Made by a program: the position numbers and the translations under genes
Source of the DNA: Serilophus lunatus
Taxonomy: Eukaryota > Chordata > Aves > Passeriformes > Eurylaimidae
Assembly: GCA_013399895.1 (NCBI GenBank)
Contig: VXBA01003281.1
Location: forward strand, 1 to 64,000
DNA length: 64,000 nucleotides
Direction of reading: 5' to 3'
In this document: piece by piece, positions 23,995 through 36,200 of the stretch
Layout of the letters: each line of letters opens with the position of its first letter
Position numbering within the stretch: the stretch's first letter is position 1
The notes under the pieces: model-generated
Database searches by the model: none
The model's input: the letters and a program-made list of their open reading frames with translations, nothing else
What the model was told of the DNA's origin: nothing

Positions 23995-26241
23995 GTAAGT
24001 CTGAAAAACAGTTTGCTTAGCCATATAAATATAATTAAGTAACTTATACAGGTCCTATAAAGTTCTTCATTAAAAAAAAAAAGGCACATAAGTTTAGCAA
24101 CACAACTTTTATGAACTATGGAAAATAGTTTTCTACTGATCCAGGAATGGCTAGAATGAGTGAAAACACAGGCAGGAAAAAGAAAAATTATTTGAGGCCC
24201 CTGTCCTAGGATGATGAGGAGAGCAGCCTTCGAATTTAAAACATATCCTTTTAAGGTATGATAAGTTGCAGCTGGCTCCAAATACGTGTACAGAAACTGT
24301 TCCATGATTTCAGATCTTAGTGGGTATGTTTGTTATGTATTTCTTTTAATGTTTAATAATGTAGTGTTGTGGTTAATACTGGAGAGACTTAAAGTAATTT
24401 TTCTTTTAATTAATTACCTCCTAGCTCTCCATAAGTAAAATAAACATCAACCTGATTTTCTGCATTATGGTTGAATTTCAGGAATTACTGAATTTAATGT
24501 TAACTCTGCCAGTAGCCTTGTGACCTCCTGTCAAGCCTGCTTCTTCCTTTATGAGTTATTGAGGATTAACACGTTAATGTATAACCAATGGTATCAAGCT
24601 CTTAATTGAATGCTTAATTTTAAAATAAAAAGCAGTATCTAAAATTCTAAGAATAACAATAACCCATTAGGAAACTTCAAATGTATCTATACTATTCTAA
24701 AATACATATTTTATGCCATTACTAATGTATGAGACAAAGTTCAATTCAAATTAAAATTCAAAATTTAAGAGGAATTTTCTAGGGGACATTATTCTAGCCA
24801 GATTGATAGTAAATCCAGCGTATTATTTATACAAGGGCTAAGAGGAATGGTTCAAAGTGCACTTTGTTATGGAAATGGGTGAATGAGGTAGTGGATTGTT
24901 TGAAGCAGCAGAGCAGGGACTGGGATGCATTATTTTATGGCAAAGGCAGTTGAGTGCTGACTTGAACAGCTTGATTTCATCCCTGCCACAGATATGCTAC
25001 ATTATATTGGGCAAATTGCTCAAAATAAAACTTCCCTGAATGACCATTTTTTTCATGCTTATCATTTGCTGCATAACCAGTTTAACTTTTCTGAAAAACC
25101 ATAGCTGTAACTAAGATTTGTTCAAATAGAATTCTGCTCTGCACCTACTAAGCTCTTTGAAATGCTAAATATGCCAATAAAAGTAACCTTTCTGCTTCTC
25201 AGTTGAGCACCCAAACCACTTTGCATCTTTGGCAGCTTTTGGCAATAAACTCTACGTTTTAACTATAAAGGTAAATTGAATTATTATGCAGATGGCCTTT
25301 CAAAAAAACAGATTTAGCATTTGTTGAAAACTGGGGTGTTGTGGAAGAAGTTCAAAGGTGAAGTCACTGGGGAAATCAGTTCTGTTTCACTGGGCTCTTT
25401 GGGTGGTTGCAGTAAATAATGCATAGAGTCATAAAGATAATGAAGACAAAAAGAAATTCTGAAAATCTACAGTCTCCTGTGCACACTTTGAGGCAGGAAT
25501 CTTTCAGAGAGAATAGCTTATGATCATATATTACCTATACACAAGGGATACGTAATGTTGCACAGGTAGTCTCAATTCTGCTATTTGCCAGCTTTACAGA
25601 TATGAATTTTCCAGGGTATTTCTTTCCTTCATTTTCTTTTTACTGAGAAGAGAGATCTGGACCATTACATTTAGAGAGAGAAAGCTGTATGGTTTTTACT
25701 GTGATAGAAAATTATCAGCCTGAACCTGATCAGCTTCATGCTTCTGTGAAAACAATCTTTTCCAACTATAAGCACAAGCCTGAATGGATAACAAGGGGAA
25801 AATGGCATGTCAGATTTCAGTTTCCTCCAGTAGAATAAAATGTAAATAGAGGAGGTGACATCAAGAAAGTGAGAAGGATGAGAAAGTCTATTTTGAATAA
25901 GTATCAACAAGGGAAACAACAACTTTAACTCATTCTTACCTAGAGAAGAGTGATATAAATAGCAAGACATTGAAACAATATTGAAGGGTTCTGCGCAGTG
26001 TTTTGGATGATGGCTGAAAAAATTTACTTGGGATTATTGCTGCAGCTGGATTTTAGTTGTGCTTTCTCAGTTACTCTCATACATCATTTAACTTTTCAGA
26101 TCCAAACTGTTTGAATACAGCCCAGCTGTCATTAAAACCAGTGGGAACCTTTTTGCATTGTGATAGTTAACCAGGCTTTTTAAACAGTTCTTCTGCCTTA
26201 GTGGTGGCAAATTGTGGAGTGCTGTCTTGTCTGTCTTCCAG
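23995..26241 (+). other. Intron 15 (2247 bp, phase 0)
   Basis: Donor GTAAGT, acceptor 'ctgtcttccag'. No recognised repeat. Open frames on the minus strand near 23919-24305 and 25671-25970 show no domain. Confidence 0.75.
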
Positions 26242-26396
26242 ATCAGTGTTTTTGAAGTAGAAGCTGTATCTCTTGGGAATCTGCAGAAGGTGCTGTTGCG
26301 CTGTGAGGCTAATACCAAGTCCCAGTACTGGTTCTGTGATAAAATTATTGTCAGAGAAGCTGAGAACAACTCAGAATATGTTTTCAATTGTGAAAG
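26242..26396 (+). CDS. Exon 16 of window: PLAT 3, middle (fused exon)
   Basis: Residues 643-694. 155 nt, phase 0 to 2. It encodes ISVFEVEAVSLGNLQKVLLR, then CEANTKSQYWFCDKIIV and later EYVFNCER. Its length equals exon 2 plus exon 3 of PLAT 1 (79 + 76) and its outer phases are the same, so the phase-1 intron between those positions is missing. The donor is weak (GTAGTT). The usual H-D pair is replaced by R-C. Confidence 0.92.
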
Positions 26397-27507
26397 GTAG
26401 TTTTTACAATATTTTTAAGTATTCTTCAACACGTGTTACTAAAAGTATTATGTCATCCGCTGTACTAAATGTGGGTTTTTCAGGGAAAAACAAATTTAGA
26501 TTATTTTGCAGTTTCATTAAATACACAACATATGCTGTTCCAGAGCAGATTGCTGTACAGTCCATAGCAAAGATTAAACGCTTATATTTTGTCCATGTTG
26601 CTTGTAGATTGAAGAGTACAGCCTTAACAGGATCAGTGCTGTAAGTGTGACTTATCTTTCAGGAAGGAAAGCTAAAGCACAGAAAAAAGTTCTAAATTAA
26701 GTGTATTTCTAAATGGGAAAGAAAAGAGATTTGCCATCCAGAAGTAGCATTTGCTCTCTCTATGAACAACAACATGGCTAGAGAGACAGTTGCTATACCA
26801 AGAATTATTTTATGGTTGTCTTATTATTATTATTATTAAAACAATTGATAAATACTGAATTTTGCATGTTTGGAAAAATATGCTAATCCTACATTTGGAG
26901 TTTCCAGTTTGCAGTCTATCTCATGGGTATGTGCATCATTCCAGAGAAAAGAAGGAAGTGAAAAGAAATTATATGACTATGTGACAAAGCCCTAGAATAA
27001 ATATTTTATTAACAATATTTAATAAATGCAGGTTGCCTAGTAATTTTGTCTGGATTTTAATGAATTTGTTACAGAACCATGAACAGTTTCTTACAGCTCT
27101 TGGTGTTACATCCTCAAAAACAGGAATAAAGATGCTGTGTCACCCTGATAAAACCCTCTAAAGCTGAGATTTTTCTTCAGTCAATAACATGTTTTTAAAC
27201 ATTTATTATATAATATAAGACAGAGGATTCCTCTGGAGTAGATTTGAATGCAGACCAGCTGTTGTTGCTAGCTGTAGTTGCTACCTTTCTATAAAAGGAT
27301 TGGTAAAATTTCCTAATGGAAGTTCTACCGAAAAGTAACCTGGCTTCCTACCTCAAAAAAAAAAAAAAAATCAACTAAAATTTTAGAATTAGAGACACTT
27401 TGCTGTTATATGTATTCATTTGGAAAATCAGATGTGGATCATTCAGTTATATAGTAATATAGTGGAGAAAAAATTGATTCCTACTTATTTCTTATTTTCT
27501 CTCTTAG
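26397..27507 (+). other. Intron 16 (1111 bp, phase 2)
   Basis: Donor GTAGTT, acceptor 'ttctctcttag'. A short (TTA)n run lies at about 26820-26838. Reading through the donor meets a stop at once. No mobile element recognised. Confidence 0.75.
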
Positions 27508-27566
27508 GTGGCTTCCATTTGTGTCCCAAGGTATAATCCATTCGGAAATTGAACTGCACCCTCAAG
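27508..27566 (+). CDS. Exon 17 of window: PLAT 3, last strand
   Basis: Residues 694-714. 59 nt, phase 2 to 1, donor GTAAGA. It encodes R-WLPFVSQGIIHSEIELHP-Q. It keeps W-L at the start and E-x-E-L at the end, but the D-D-G core found in PLAT 1, 4 and 5 is absent. Shorter than the matching exon 4 (77 nt). Confidence 0.87.
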
Positions 27567-30500
27567 GTAAGATCTGTTGTAACTTTATGGAAGTAAGAAC
27601 AGTAATTAGTAATTGTTTTTCCTCTGAAGAAATCTGGACTGAATTTACACTGTCAACGTCATACTTAACCATTTTGCAGCCTCCTCTCCTTTATTTCTGA
27701 GAGAGCACAATTTGTGTTGCATTAGGTAACTGCTATAGGTGATAGTGTGAAAGTAAGTAGGCAATGAATGAGAAACACTTCTCTTGTATTAGCTAAAATG
27801 CAGGATGTCTTTTTCATCTCTTCTTTCAAAAATTCTCTTTAATGTTAAAAGACAGATCCTCTATTAACAGATTTCTTTTAATTTTGTTTTTGGCAGAGTT
27901 TAAAAAAATCAGCAGCTGAAAATGCGAGAAGGAAATGTTAAATGCTGCTCTAGTTTTCTGCTTTTAATGAAGACTTTCTGTTTCAGAACTAATTGCTTTA
28001 CATATTTGTTACCATTTGTATTTATTTTAAAACATTAATTACAGCACACTATCTGAACAGTTTAGTAAACTCTGAGCTTCACATTTTAATTTAAACAATA
28101 AATGGCTTTGTTTATGCTTTCTTTTTATTCTGTTATTTTTCTTTCTATAATATTAATTTTCTCTCTGCTTGTTTGTAAAATTCCTATTCCTCTAGTACTT
28201 ATTGACAATCTATCTTAATTTTTTATAGTTAATATTTTAAAACATGTTTCTTTCTCCTAGGCTATATATAATTTTGTTTTCAACATTAGTTTTTGTTTTC
28301 TGTTTTACTTGTGATTTCATGTTTGTTCTGGTTGCGTCTTCTGTCCTTGCGACCACAGCAGATTAAATTAAATTCTTAATAGCACGTTACAGTTTCTCAG
28401 CTGTGAGAAGTATTTTTTGCTGTAGGTTGAACAATGATTTAGAAAGCGTTGGGAGAAAGTTTGAAAACATTTGTTCAGAATACTGTATCAATCAACACAT
28501 CCATGAAGACCCAGATACCTTGTCTTATACAGTGTTCCTACAGCAAGTGATTAGCAATAACATTTGTGTCTTTTTTTTACAAATTGTATTCAAATCCCAT
28601 TCTATTATAAGCTTTATTTTGATTCAAAATTATCTTTGCTCATCTCCTTTTCTATGTTTTGTTGTTTTTTTTTCTTTTTTTCAGAAGACATTAATTATCT
28701 ATCTGTTCATCACTCTTTGTGCTTTAGCTGTTCGGCAGACCACCCTTTCTGCAGCAGGACATCCTCCTTTCAAATCAGTCTGTTTAGTCATTTCTGCACC
28801 TACAGCTGAGTCTCTTTGCTATGTTGTTTAAGCTGTGCAAATGTCTCAATAAGAGTTAGGCAGCCAAAAGCATATGCAAAAAATAGCATCTTGTTTGGAA
28901 CACTTGGTAAAGTATGGAACAGTAGGAAAGAGACTTGAAATTGTGTACTCTACACCTAGAGGGACTGCTCCAATTCCTGGTTTAGTGGTTGATCTGAGAT
29001 TTTGTTCGCTTACTTTTTTTTCCCATAAGATTTTAATTATATCTTATTTTCATTTTATATAACTTTTTCCTTTTAACAAATTTACTTTTATGGGGAATAG
29101 AACTTTCTAATGTATTGTAATATTCTAGAAAACAAAAACATAAAGAAAATATCTAGAAAGTAATGTCTGGAAAGGTACCACTTTCTGATATCCCTAGGAA
29201 TATACCTGGTTTTGTGTTGCACCTTTCCTCCATGTCTTCTTAATGACTGTCATGTCATTACAAATTTTTATGTATTCTTTTCCTCTCAATGTGTATTCCT
29301 CTTCAGTCGTTAAGAAACTCTTGGTATTCTACCTCATCAGAACAACACCACTTTTTTATGACAACAAGACTTATGTTTTCTAATACTTACCCTTTTCAGT
29401 TTCCATTTGGAAGCATGCAATACAGTAGGATTTATGGCATCAAAAACATTAGAAATTTTAGGACTGTGTTCCTATACCAATATTGTCCTTCAAACACAAG
29501 TCCTTTCTGCTTCCAGAAAAAAAGAAAAAGCCTCAAGTATAGAAGATTTCAAACCAAAATTCTTTTTCATCATGTTTTTTAGCAAGTTTTCTTGCCTTTT
29601 TTTACCTTCAGAGTGATAATTGTGTGCAAAATAGTTTATTGATACCAAAATTTTCCTTGGGAAGTAGGAGTTGATCTACCTAGAATGTAGTCTCAAGAGT
29701 AGCAACTGCATAATATCCTAGGTCCCTTGGTTAAAAAAGATAGATTTTGAGGACATAATACAATAGAAATGGTCACCAGAAACACTTCAGGCACAATTAA
29801 TCAGGCAATGAACATGTGCAAAACAAAATAAATTTTCCCTGCTTTAAAATTAATATTTTTTTATGAATGATTTTTGGATTTTTATGCAGAGTAGTGGGTC
29901 ATATTTTACCCTTTGTCTGTACTATTCTTCACAAGCACTTGTAAATGGAATAGTCCTTATTTTCCAGCCAAATGTTCAAAGTTAACTCTGTCTTTAGGGA
30001 ATTAATATTATATTGTTTGAAAATGGAAGAGGCTGACTTTTTTTGTAAACAAGATCTTCTAAAGAGCAGGGAGTCCTTGTCTTATGCTCTTTGTTTCCAC
30101 TTTTGGTGTTTAGTGATTTTTCACTTTTCTAATTGATGTTTGTGCATTTGTTGTCTGATACTGTGGTTCTTTTGTCAAGAAAGTGGGTCTATATAGAAAG
30201 TTGTGAGGATGCAGATTTTCAAAGGCACAAAAGACTTTCTTACTAGCTAGAGGCTGACCCTTTTATAGAATTGTAGAATGTTTTGAGTAGAAAGAGCTTT
30301 TTAAAGATATCAGGTGCACTCCCATTACATGGAACAAGGACTTTTTCCACTAGACCAGGTTGCTCAAAGCCCCTTCCAACCTGGCGCTGGACAATTCCTG
30401 AGGTGGGACATCCACGGCTTCTTTGAGTAACCTGTTCCAGGGTCTTACCATTCTTATAGTAAAAAAAATTTCATCTTTATGTCTTATGTAACTCTACGCT

Positions 30501-31887
30501 CTTTCAATTTAAAGCCACTCCCCCTTGTCACATCTCTACTTGTCCTTGTAAAAACTCTTTGCTTTTCTTTTAAGCCCTCTTAATATATTGAAAGCCTGCA
30601 ATAAGCTCTGCCTGGGACCTCCTCTTCTCCGAGCTGAACAGCAACCTTTCTTCACAGGAGAGGTGCTTTAACACCCTTATTATTTTCTTAGCCTTTCTCT
30701 GAAGCTGTTTCGACTGGCTCACATCCTCCTTGTGTTGGGGATCTCAGAGCTGGGTGTAGTATTCCAGGTGGGGTCTCATCAGAGCAGACTACAGGGGGGA
30801 GAATTTCTCCCCTTGATCTGCTGGCCAGGTTTGATTGGTCAGACCAAATGAGCTGCAGCTGCTTTTTGATTTCCCATCTGTGTATTTATGAGTATTTAAA
30901 TATCTGACACCTTCCAAAACTGGGCATCAGCCAGACCTCAAATAACTTGGAAAAACAAAAGATCAAACTTCCTGCTCCGGTTCAGTCTTCAGGAGGGGAA
31001 AATTACTGAGGGATAATAGGGCTGGCCCAAAATAAATATTTCTGTCAAACAATAGATTTAAATCATCCAGGCATTACTAGACAGCCCTCTATTAATAAAA
31101 CTGCAGTGTATGCTATGGAATTTATTTATAAGATGACTATGGGCTGTTTTCTCATTTGTTTGCCTTGCACAGAATGAATCTAAGTCACTAAGTGGAACTT
31201 GTTTCATGCAGACAAAGCTGCAATCAATGGGGTGTGGAGAAGCATGCAATCCGAGCTTTTCAGATGTAGAAATGGATTTTACAATTATTAATTGTTCTCT
31301 TTCACAATAAGATTTATATTAAGCTGCTTTTGAATATTTAAATAACTTGTGTACATTGTACGGGAGCAGAGATGATATAGTGTCAGGGAGCTTTATATAA
31401 AATGATTTTCTAATGACTCCTCATCTAGTTAAGAATTATCTGGAATATCTCTTTTTTTACATGCTTATCTCAATGTCATGCCTTCATCCAGGCAAATGGA
31501 GCTCTGCTGATGTGTCACATCAATATAAAATGAGAGTAAATTGTACTTTATTGCCACGCTTTGATATTTTCCTGATACATTTCTTCATTATATGTGTTGT
31601 CATAATCCAAATTCTAGACATTGGTCTTCTTCTGTGTTGTCCCATAGGGTTCTCACTAGAAATCTCACTGAGCTCTGTTGTCTGTATTTCCAGTTTTAGT
31701 ACACTGCAAACCTCCTAGATCGTCCATAAACAACTTCTTCAAGTAGTGTTTGCTCAATGTTTTGTCTTTCCAGAATTGTAGTCATGGTCTTTGGGCCAAA
31801 CTATGTTTTTATTTATGTCTTTCAAGTAAATTGCTACATATAAGTAACACTTATACCAGCGTTTTGATTTTATTTTTTACTTTACAG
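27567..31887 (+). other. Intron 17 (4321 bp, phase 1)
   Basis: Contains a minus-strand CR1 copy at about 30262-30845. The remainder is AT-rich. An open frame at 28403-28831 partly reads like protein but has no domain and no matching splice phase, so it is not called. Confidence 0.75.
30262..30845 (-). mobile_element. CR1 LINE 3' part, minus strand (about 580 bp)
   Basis: In plus orientation the reversed CR1 end begins 'attgtagaatgttttgagta' and continues with 'actagaccaggttgctcaaa', 'cccttccaacctggcg', 'gtaacctgttccagggtc', 'gggacctcctcttctccga' and 'ttccaggtggggtctcatc'. This covers the 3' untranslated region and the end of ORF2. The frame is broken. Confidence 0.92.
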
Positions 31888-32051
31888 AAGGAGACTGGAA
31901 GATTACTGTAGTCACTGGGGATTTTGAAACAGCTGGCACAACAGCAACGGTATCCCTTTATGCTTATGGAGAAAACAAAGCTTCTGGTCCCATTATTTTG
32001 GGATCTGGGAAACACCATCTGTTTAATCCCAACAGTGAAGATACATTTAAG
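31888..32051 (+). CDS. Exon 18 of window: PLAT 4, first half (type II)
   Basis: Residues 714-768. 164 nt, phase 1 to 0; acceptor 'tactttacag', donor GTATAG. It encodes EGDWKITVVTGDFETAGTT, ATVSLYAYGENKASGPIILG and HLFNPNSEDTFK. Shares W-K-x-x-x-x-T-G, G-P-I-x-L-G and E-D-x-F with PLAT 2, so both are type II. Confidence 0.93.
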
Positions 32052-34639
32052 GTATAGCATGGCTGTTATATAAACATCAGAGAATTCAAAACATATGGAA
32101 AATAGCTTTTCTCAAAATAAGATAATAGATGTAATAAAAAGGACTCAAAGTAATATGTAAGGATCATAAATGTAACTGAGGGAGTGGCTGACATTTATGA
32201 TAGTGAATTTTTGAATCAGCAAATGTATCCAGAACCGCATCAAGCATTTTTGTCTCTGTCACAATCTGTTTTGTGTTTGCATCTGCTTGATGTGCTAGTT
32301 TACACTAGATATTGTCCATTTGAAGAGGTTAAAAGAACTTTCTTTGCATGGTCTTTGCATTTATGTAATAAGATAGTTCTGATTATGGCTTGTGTTGCAT
32401 ATCCATCTTTTGAAGTGTCCGCTGTAAATTCTTTCATGAACTTCATCAGACTTTCACTGAAGCACACTGTTGTGTAAACCTTTTCTTAGAGAAAGTAAGA
32501 AGGAAAGGGGAGATGGCTAGGGATTAAAGTAAAATTACACAGAATATGTTAACTCATGTGATTTAGACTGGTGTTGTCCTGCTTCTCCAAGCAAATGGCG
32601 AGATTTCACTCATGAAAAAATCTCTAGGGTGTCCTTCAGGAACATGAATTTCTCAGGACTTCTACAAGATCCCATAATTCTTGAAATTTCCCCCAGTTCA
32701 TGCAGTTCCTCAGGCAGGACTGTACCTGTTGCAATAGTTAAAACTGTGAAACTGTGATATGTCATTTAGGTTGAAATATTTTATGCATAATAAACAGATG
32801 AAGGGGAATCAATGACATGGGACAAGAAGTATCTCTGATTTTGTAAGTTTTTGTTTTGTAGTTTAAAAGTCTAAGTAAATTCTCGCTGAATAGAGTAAAT
32901 GGTGGTCTCTCTCTTACATTTATTTAAGTAGAAAGCAACTTGGCTAAAGTTTGCAGATAATGCTGTTTTGAGGTTGTATCATATCAAAACAGGAAGGTGA
33001 AATCAGTGTTTACCTGAAAACTAAGTTTAAATATTCCTTTTCAAATCATTATGTCCAGATGATCTTCTTGGATATTTTTTGAGCTGGTTAATACTGTCTG
33101 ACATGAATTCTTAATCATTTATTCAGTTCATTGATGAAAATACCAAGAACATTTGTTTGTTTGTTTTTTTTTTTCTCTTTGGAAGGAGCAGTGTATATCC
33201 CAAAGCATCATTTTTATCCTTCCACCATCAAAGCAAGATTGATATCAGTTCCAAGAGTTCTGATGATGTGTTTCTATCCACATCAACACTGAAGTTTAGG
33301 TGTTTTACACTGTACCTTGGTCTTTGTACCTGATGTTTTTCTTTGGTGATGCCACTGAAAGCCTGTAAGAGGCCCGGAGGGTGCAGCAGTTTGGCGCAGT
33401 TGAAGTATGATTAATCTGTACTGAGAAGTACAACTTAAAACTTTTAAAAAATCTAACTGTAATCAAACATGTAAATTCTTGTGTAACCACATCACTAAAG
33501 CTTCAAAGTTGACTAGGTGTCTGTCCATCCATTGTTTCTTAAAAGCACTTGCTTAACTTTCAGTCAGTGCCGATCAATGGGGAGAGAAAGAAAAGAACAG
33601 ATAAAGTATTTTGGTTTCCTTTTCCTATACGTTCTCTCTTAAATGTCTCAATTTAATGATGTAGCTAAGTTTTTTGTTAATCCAAAAGAAAGCTGTGCTC
33701 TCCAAATATTTCACCACTTTGCTGCAGTTTTCCAACACAGAGAGAATTCTATAATAATGTCAATACTTCTAAAACTTTTGGAGCTGCAGAAAAATTGTAT
33801 AGTGCCTCTTACTTTTGATAACAGTAGTTAAATCTATTAAGTACATTGGGGACCGTCTTGACTAAACAGTCCTTGATTTGCAATTTTTTGAGTAGAAATG
33901 TGCTGCATTGTTGAAGGCTATTGAAACTCTAGATAACCTCCTTTATTTTTTAAAGGAAGTGTTAACTGATGCAGGGGGCTGTAAGAGTTCAGCACAATAT
34001 AATGGAAAAAATAAAGCACAGTCATTCCACACAAAAAAAATCAAACTACCATATAATTTCAAAATTCCTCCAATCACAGATGCAACCATAAAAAATGACA
34101 GAGAAATGTCCCACAAAAAGAGAGACAAAACCATACTGGATTGTCTGAATAAAAATCAAGAAGTAGTCTGATAGAAAATACAGTTAACTGCATAGTAGGT
34201 TGGATACCTAAAAGTAAATAATGAATATCAATAAGGCTAAAAAATAATGATTAAAGACAGTTATTAATGCTTGAGTAAATCAACTGGTGCTCCTTTATAT
34301 CCTCCTGAGATTTCACTGCTCATCTAGAATTTGATCTTCATGTTACTTATATTGCTATATAAAGCCAGTATAACTTCATTAACCTTGGCTATCTCTGATT
34401 AAGAGTTGTGTAAATTAAATTAAAAACTGGCCACACTCCGGTGTAATACATGGATAGTAACAAATCTATTACTCCTGAAGATCTCTGAATGATGTTAGCA
34501 CATGGGGTTCACTGAAGGTAATTTACAGCCGTGTGATGGGGAGAGTTTTTGTTTCTGACTCTAGTCTTGGGTTCTAGGTTCTCATAAGACAGTCATGTAT
34601 AAATTGCACAGTATTTGCCCTTGAGGCTTAGCAACTTTT

Positions 34640-35155
34640 CCTACAGATGCGTATGTCAGGGATACACACAGAATTACACACAGATTTAACAAGGTTGGAA
34701 AAGACCGTAGAGATCATCAAGTCCAACCTTTTGCCTGACTTAACAACCTATCTAACACCAATATACCATCTAAACCATCTAGACCATCTAAACCATCTAA
34801 CCATGCCACTTAAGTTCATCATCCAACCTATCTTTAAATACATCCAGGGACAGTGACTCCACCACCTCCCTGGGAAGCCCATTCCAAAAGGAAACCACTC
34901 TCTCTGTGAAAAAGTTTCTCCAAATATCCAACCTAAACCTTCCCTGACACAGCCTAAGACTGTGTCCTCTCGTCCTGTCACTGGGAGCCTGAGAGAAGAG
35001 ACTGACCCCCGCCTGACTACAACCTCCTTTCAGGTAGTTATAGACAGCAATAAGGTCACCCCTGAGCCTCCTCTTCTCCAGGCTGAACAACCCCAGCTCC
35101 CTCAGCCACTCCTCATAGGGCTTGTGCTCCAGCCCCTTCACCATCCTCATTGCAC
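34640..35155 (-). mobile_element. CR1 LINE 3' part with ORF2 C-terminus, minus strand
   Basis: The plus strand begins with the reversed terminus 'acaaggttggaaaagacc', 'agagatcatcaagtccaacc', then an (ACCATCTAA)-type microrepeat. On the minus strand, 34797-35150 is open for 117 codons and reads as the CR1 ORF2 carboxyl end: 'RELGLFSLEKRRLRGDLI', 'YNYLKGGCSQAG', 'RVVSFWNGLPREVVESLSLD', 'FKDRLDDELK'. 5'-truncated, but relatively young because the frame is intact over this piece. Confidence 0.95.
34748..34806 (-). repeat. 9-bp microrepeat inside CR1 (ACCATCTAA units)
   Basis: About five imperfect copies of ACCATCTAA / ACCATCTAG in the 3' untranslated region of the minus-strand CR1. The same repeat, in the other orientation, is present in the CR1 at 52300. 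Confidence 0.85.
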
Positions 35156-35594
35156 AATATGGGAAAGTTAAAAAACCTCAGAATTTAAATTTGATGTATT
35201 TCCCTTTCTGCCCTGTAATTGTTCCTGTGTGTTCCAAGAATCTTCTTCTAAGATACGGTTTTCTGCTTCTGTTACTATTCAGACATAGTTTTGAGGGCAT
35301 TATTTCCCTGTTGGGAGTCATTCCTCCTCCAGTAGAGGGATATCAATCTACCATAAGTTACAGCTTTTATCACAACTGTGATCCATTTCCTGCATTTTCC
35401 TCTGGTGTCATCACAGTCTCTGAGTATTTCTCAGTATTTCAAAAATACCGATTTCGGCAGAATGTTGAGCTGCTCAAGACACTGAATCTTTAATTATATT
35501 ATGAATTATTAGCACTGTATTCTGCATCTTCATTCTTTGAAACATGGTAAATTATCTCTTACGAGTGTACACACTGTTTAATAAAGAAATTCTT

Positions 35595-36200
35595 TTTATG
35601 AGCATTCTTTTAATGTCTGGTCATGCCAAATATTCCCTTCTGTGTCAAAGAGATCTAAGCAGAAGACCGTAAGCCTATTATCTTCTGTAAAAGCCAGCTG
35701 CAATCTCTCAATTTTTATTACTTCAATACATAATAATTCCATACCTTCGGGTAGAAGTTCTGCTGTTCCGGTAATAATGAAGCCAGTAAAAGCACTGGCT
35801 GGTTAAGTAGATCTGCTTCCAAAATAATACTGCACACCTTATTGATAGTGGCAGGACTCAGCACCACATTTACAAGAAATTTTCCAGGCTTTGCATTGTG
35901 AGTTTGCTCCTTTATCAGCTCTGCAATCTCTTTAGGGCAGTGTTGGTCTCATCAGTCTCATCATATTGTCAAATTTATCCCAAATAACACTACATTAAGC
36001 TACTAGAAGTGCTGGAATTCTCCCTAAGAAGTCTTCAAAATCTTTGCTTTAACCTTATGTTGTATTTTATAGTTGGTGGCTATCTTTGTAAGGAAGGTAG
36101 TTGTTTCATGTTTGCAAGTATGGAACATGGAGTATCCAAGATACTTTGGGAACACTGGAAACTGGAATCCATCCTGAGTGTGAATTTTACTTCATGAGCC
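35595..36200 (-). pseudogene. Possible decayed protein-coding relic, unrecognised
   Basis: On the minus strand, several adjacent open segments in different frames have protein-like composition. From about 35930 down to 35730 one frame reads 'KEIAELIKEQTHNAKPGKF', 'LVNVVLSPATINKVCSIILE', 'ADLLNQP'. From about 35790 to 35597 another frame reads 'AFTGFIITGTAELLPEGM', 'ELLCIEVIKIERLQLAFTED', 'LTVFCLDLFDTEGNIWHD' and then stops. A third, upstream piece (about 36040-35940) reads 'DFEDFLGRIPALLVA', a stop, then 'CSVIWDKFDNMMRLMRPTL'. Such frame changes fit a retropseudogene. I do not recognise the parent, and chance cannot be excluded. Confidence 0.4.

Noticed and set aside
28403..28831. 142-codon open frame with a partly protein-like start
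   Set aside because: The second half is T-driven Phe/Leu-rich sequence, no splice sites with fitting phase, no recognised domain.
33908..34171. 87-codon Lys-rich open frame
   Set aside because: Composition follows the A-rich DNA; no motif and no fitting splice signals.
34797..35150. 117-codon minus-strand open frame that looks like a conserved host gene
   Set aside because: It is the carboxyl end of CR1 ORF2 within a 5'-truncated LINE copy, not a host gene.
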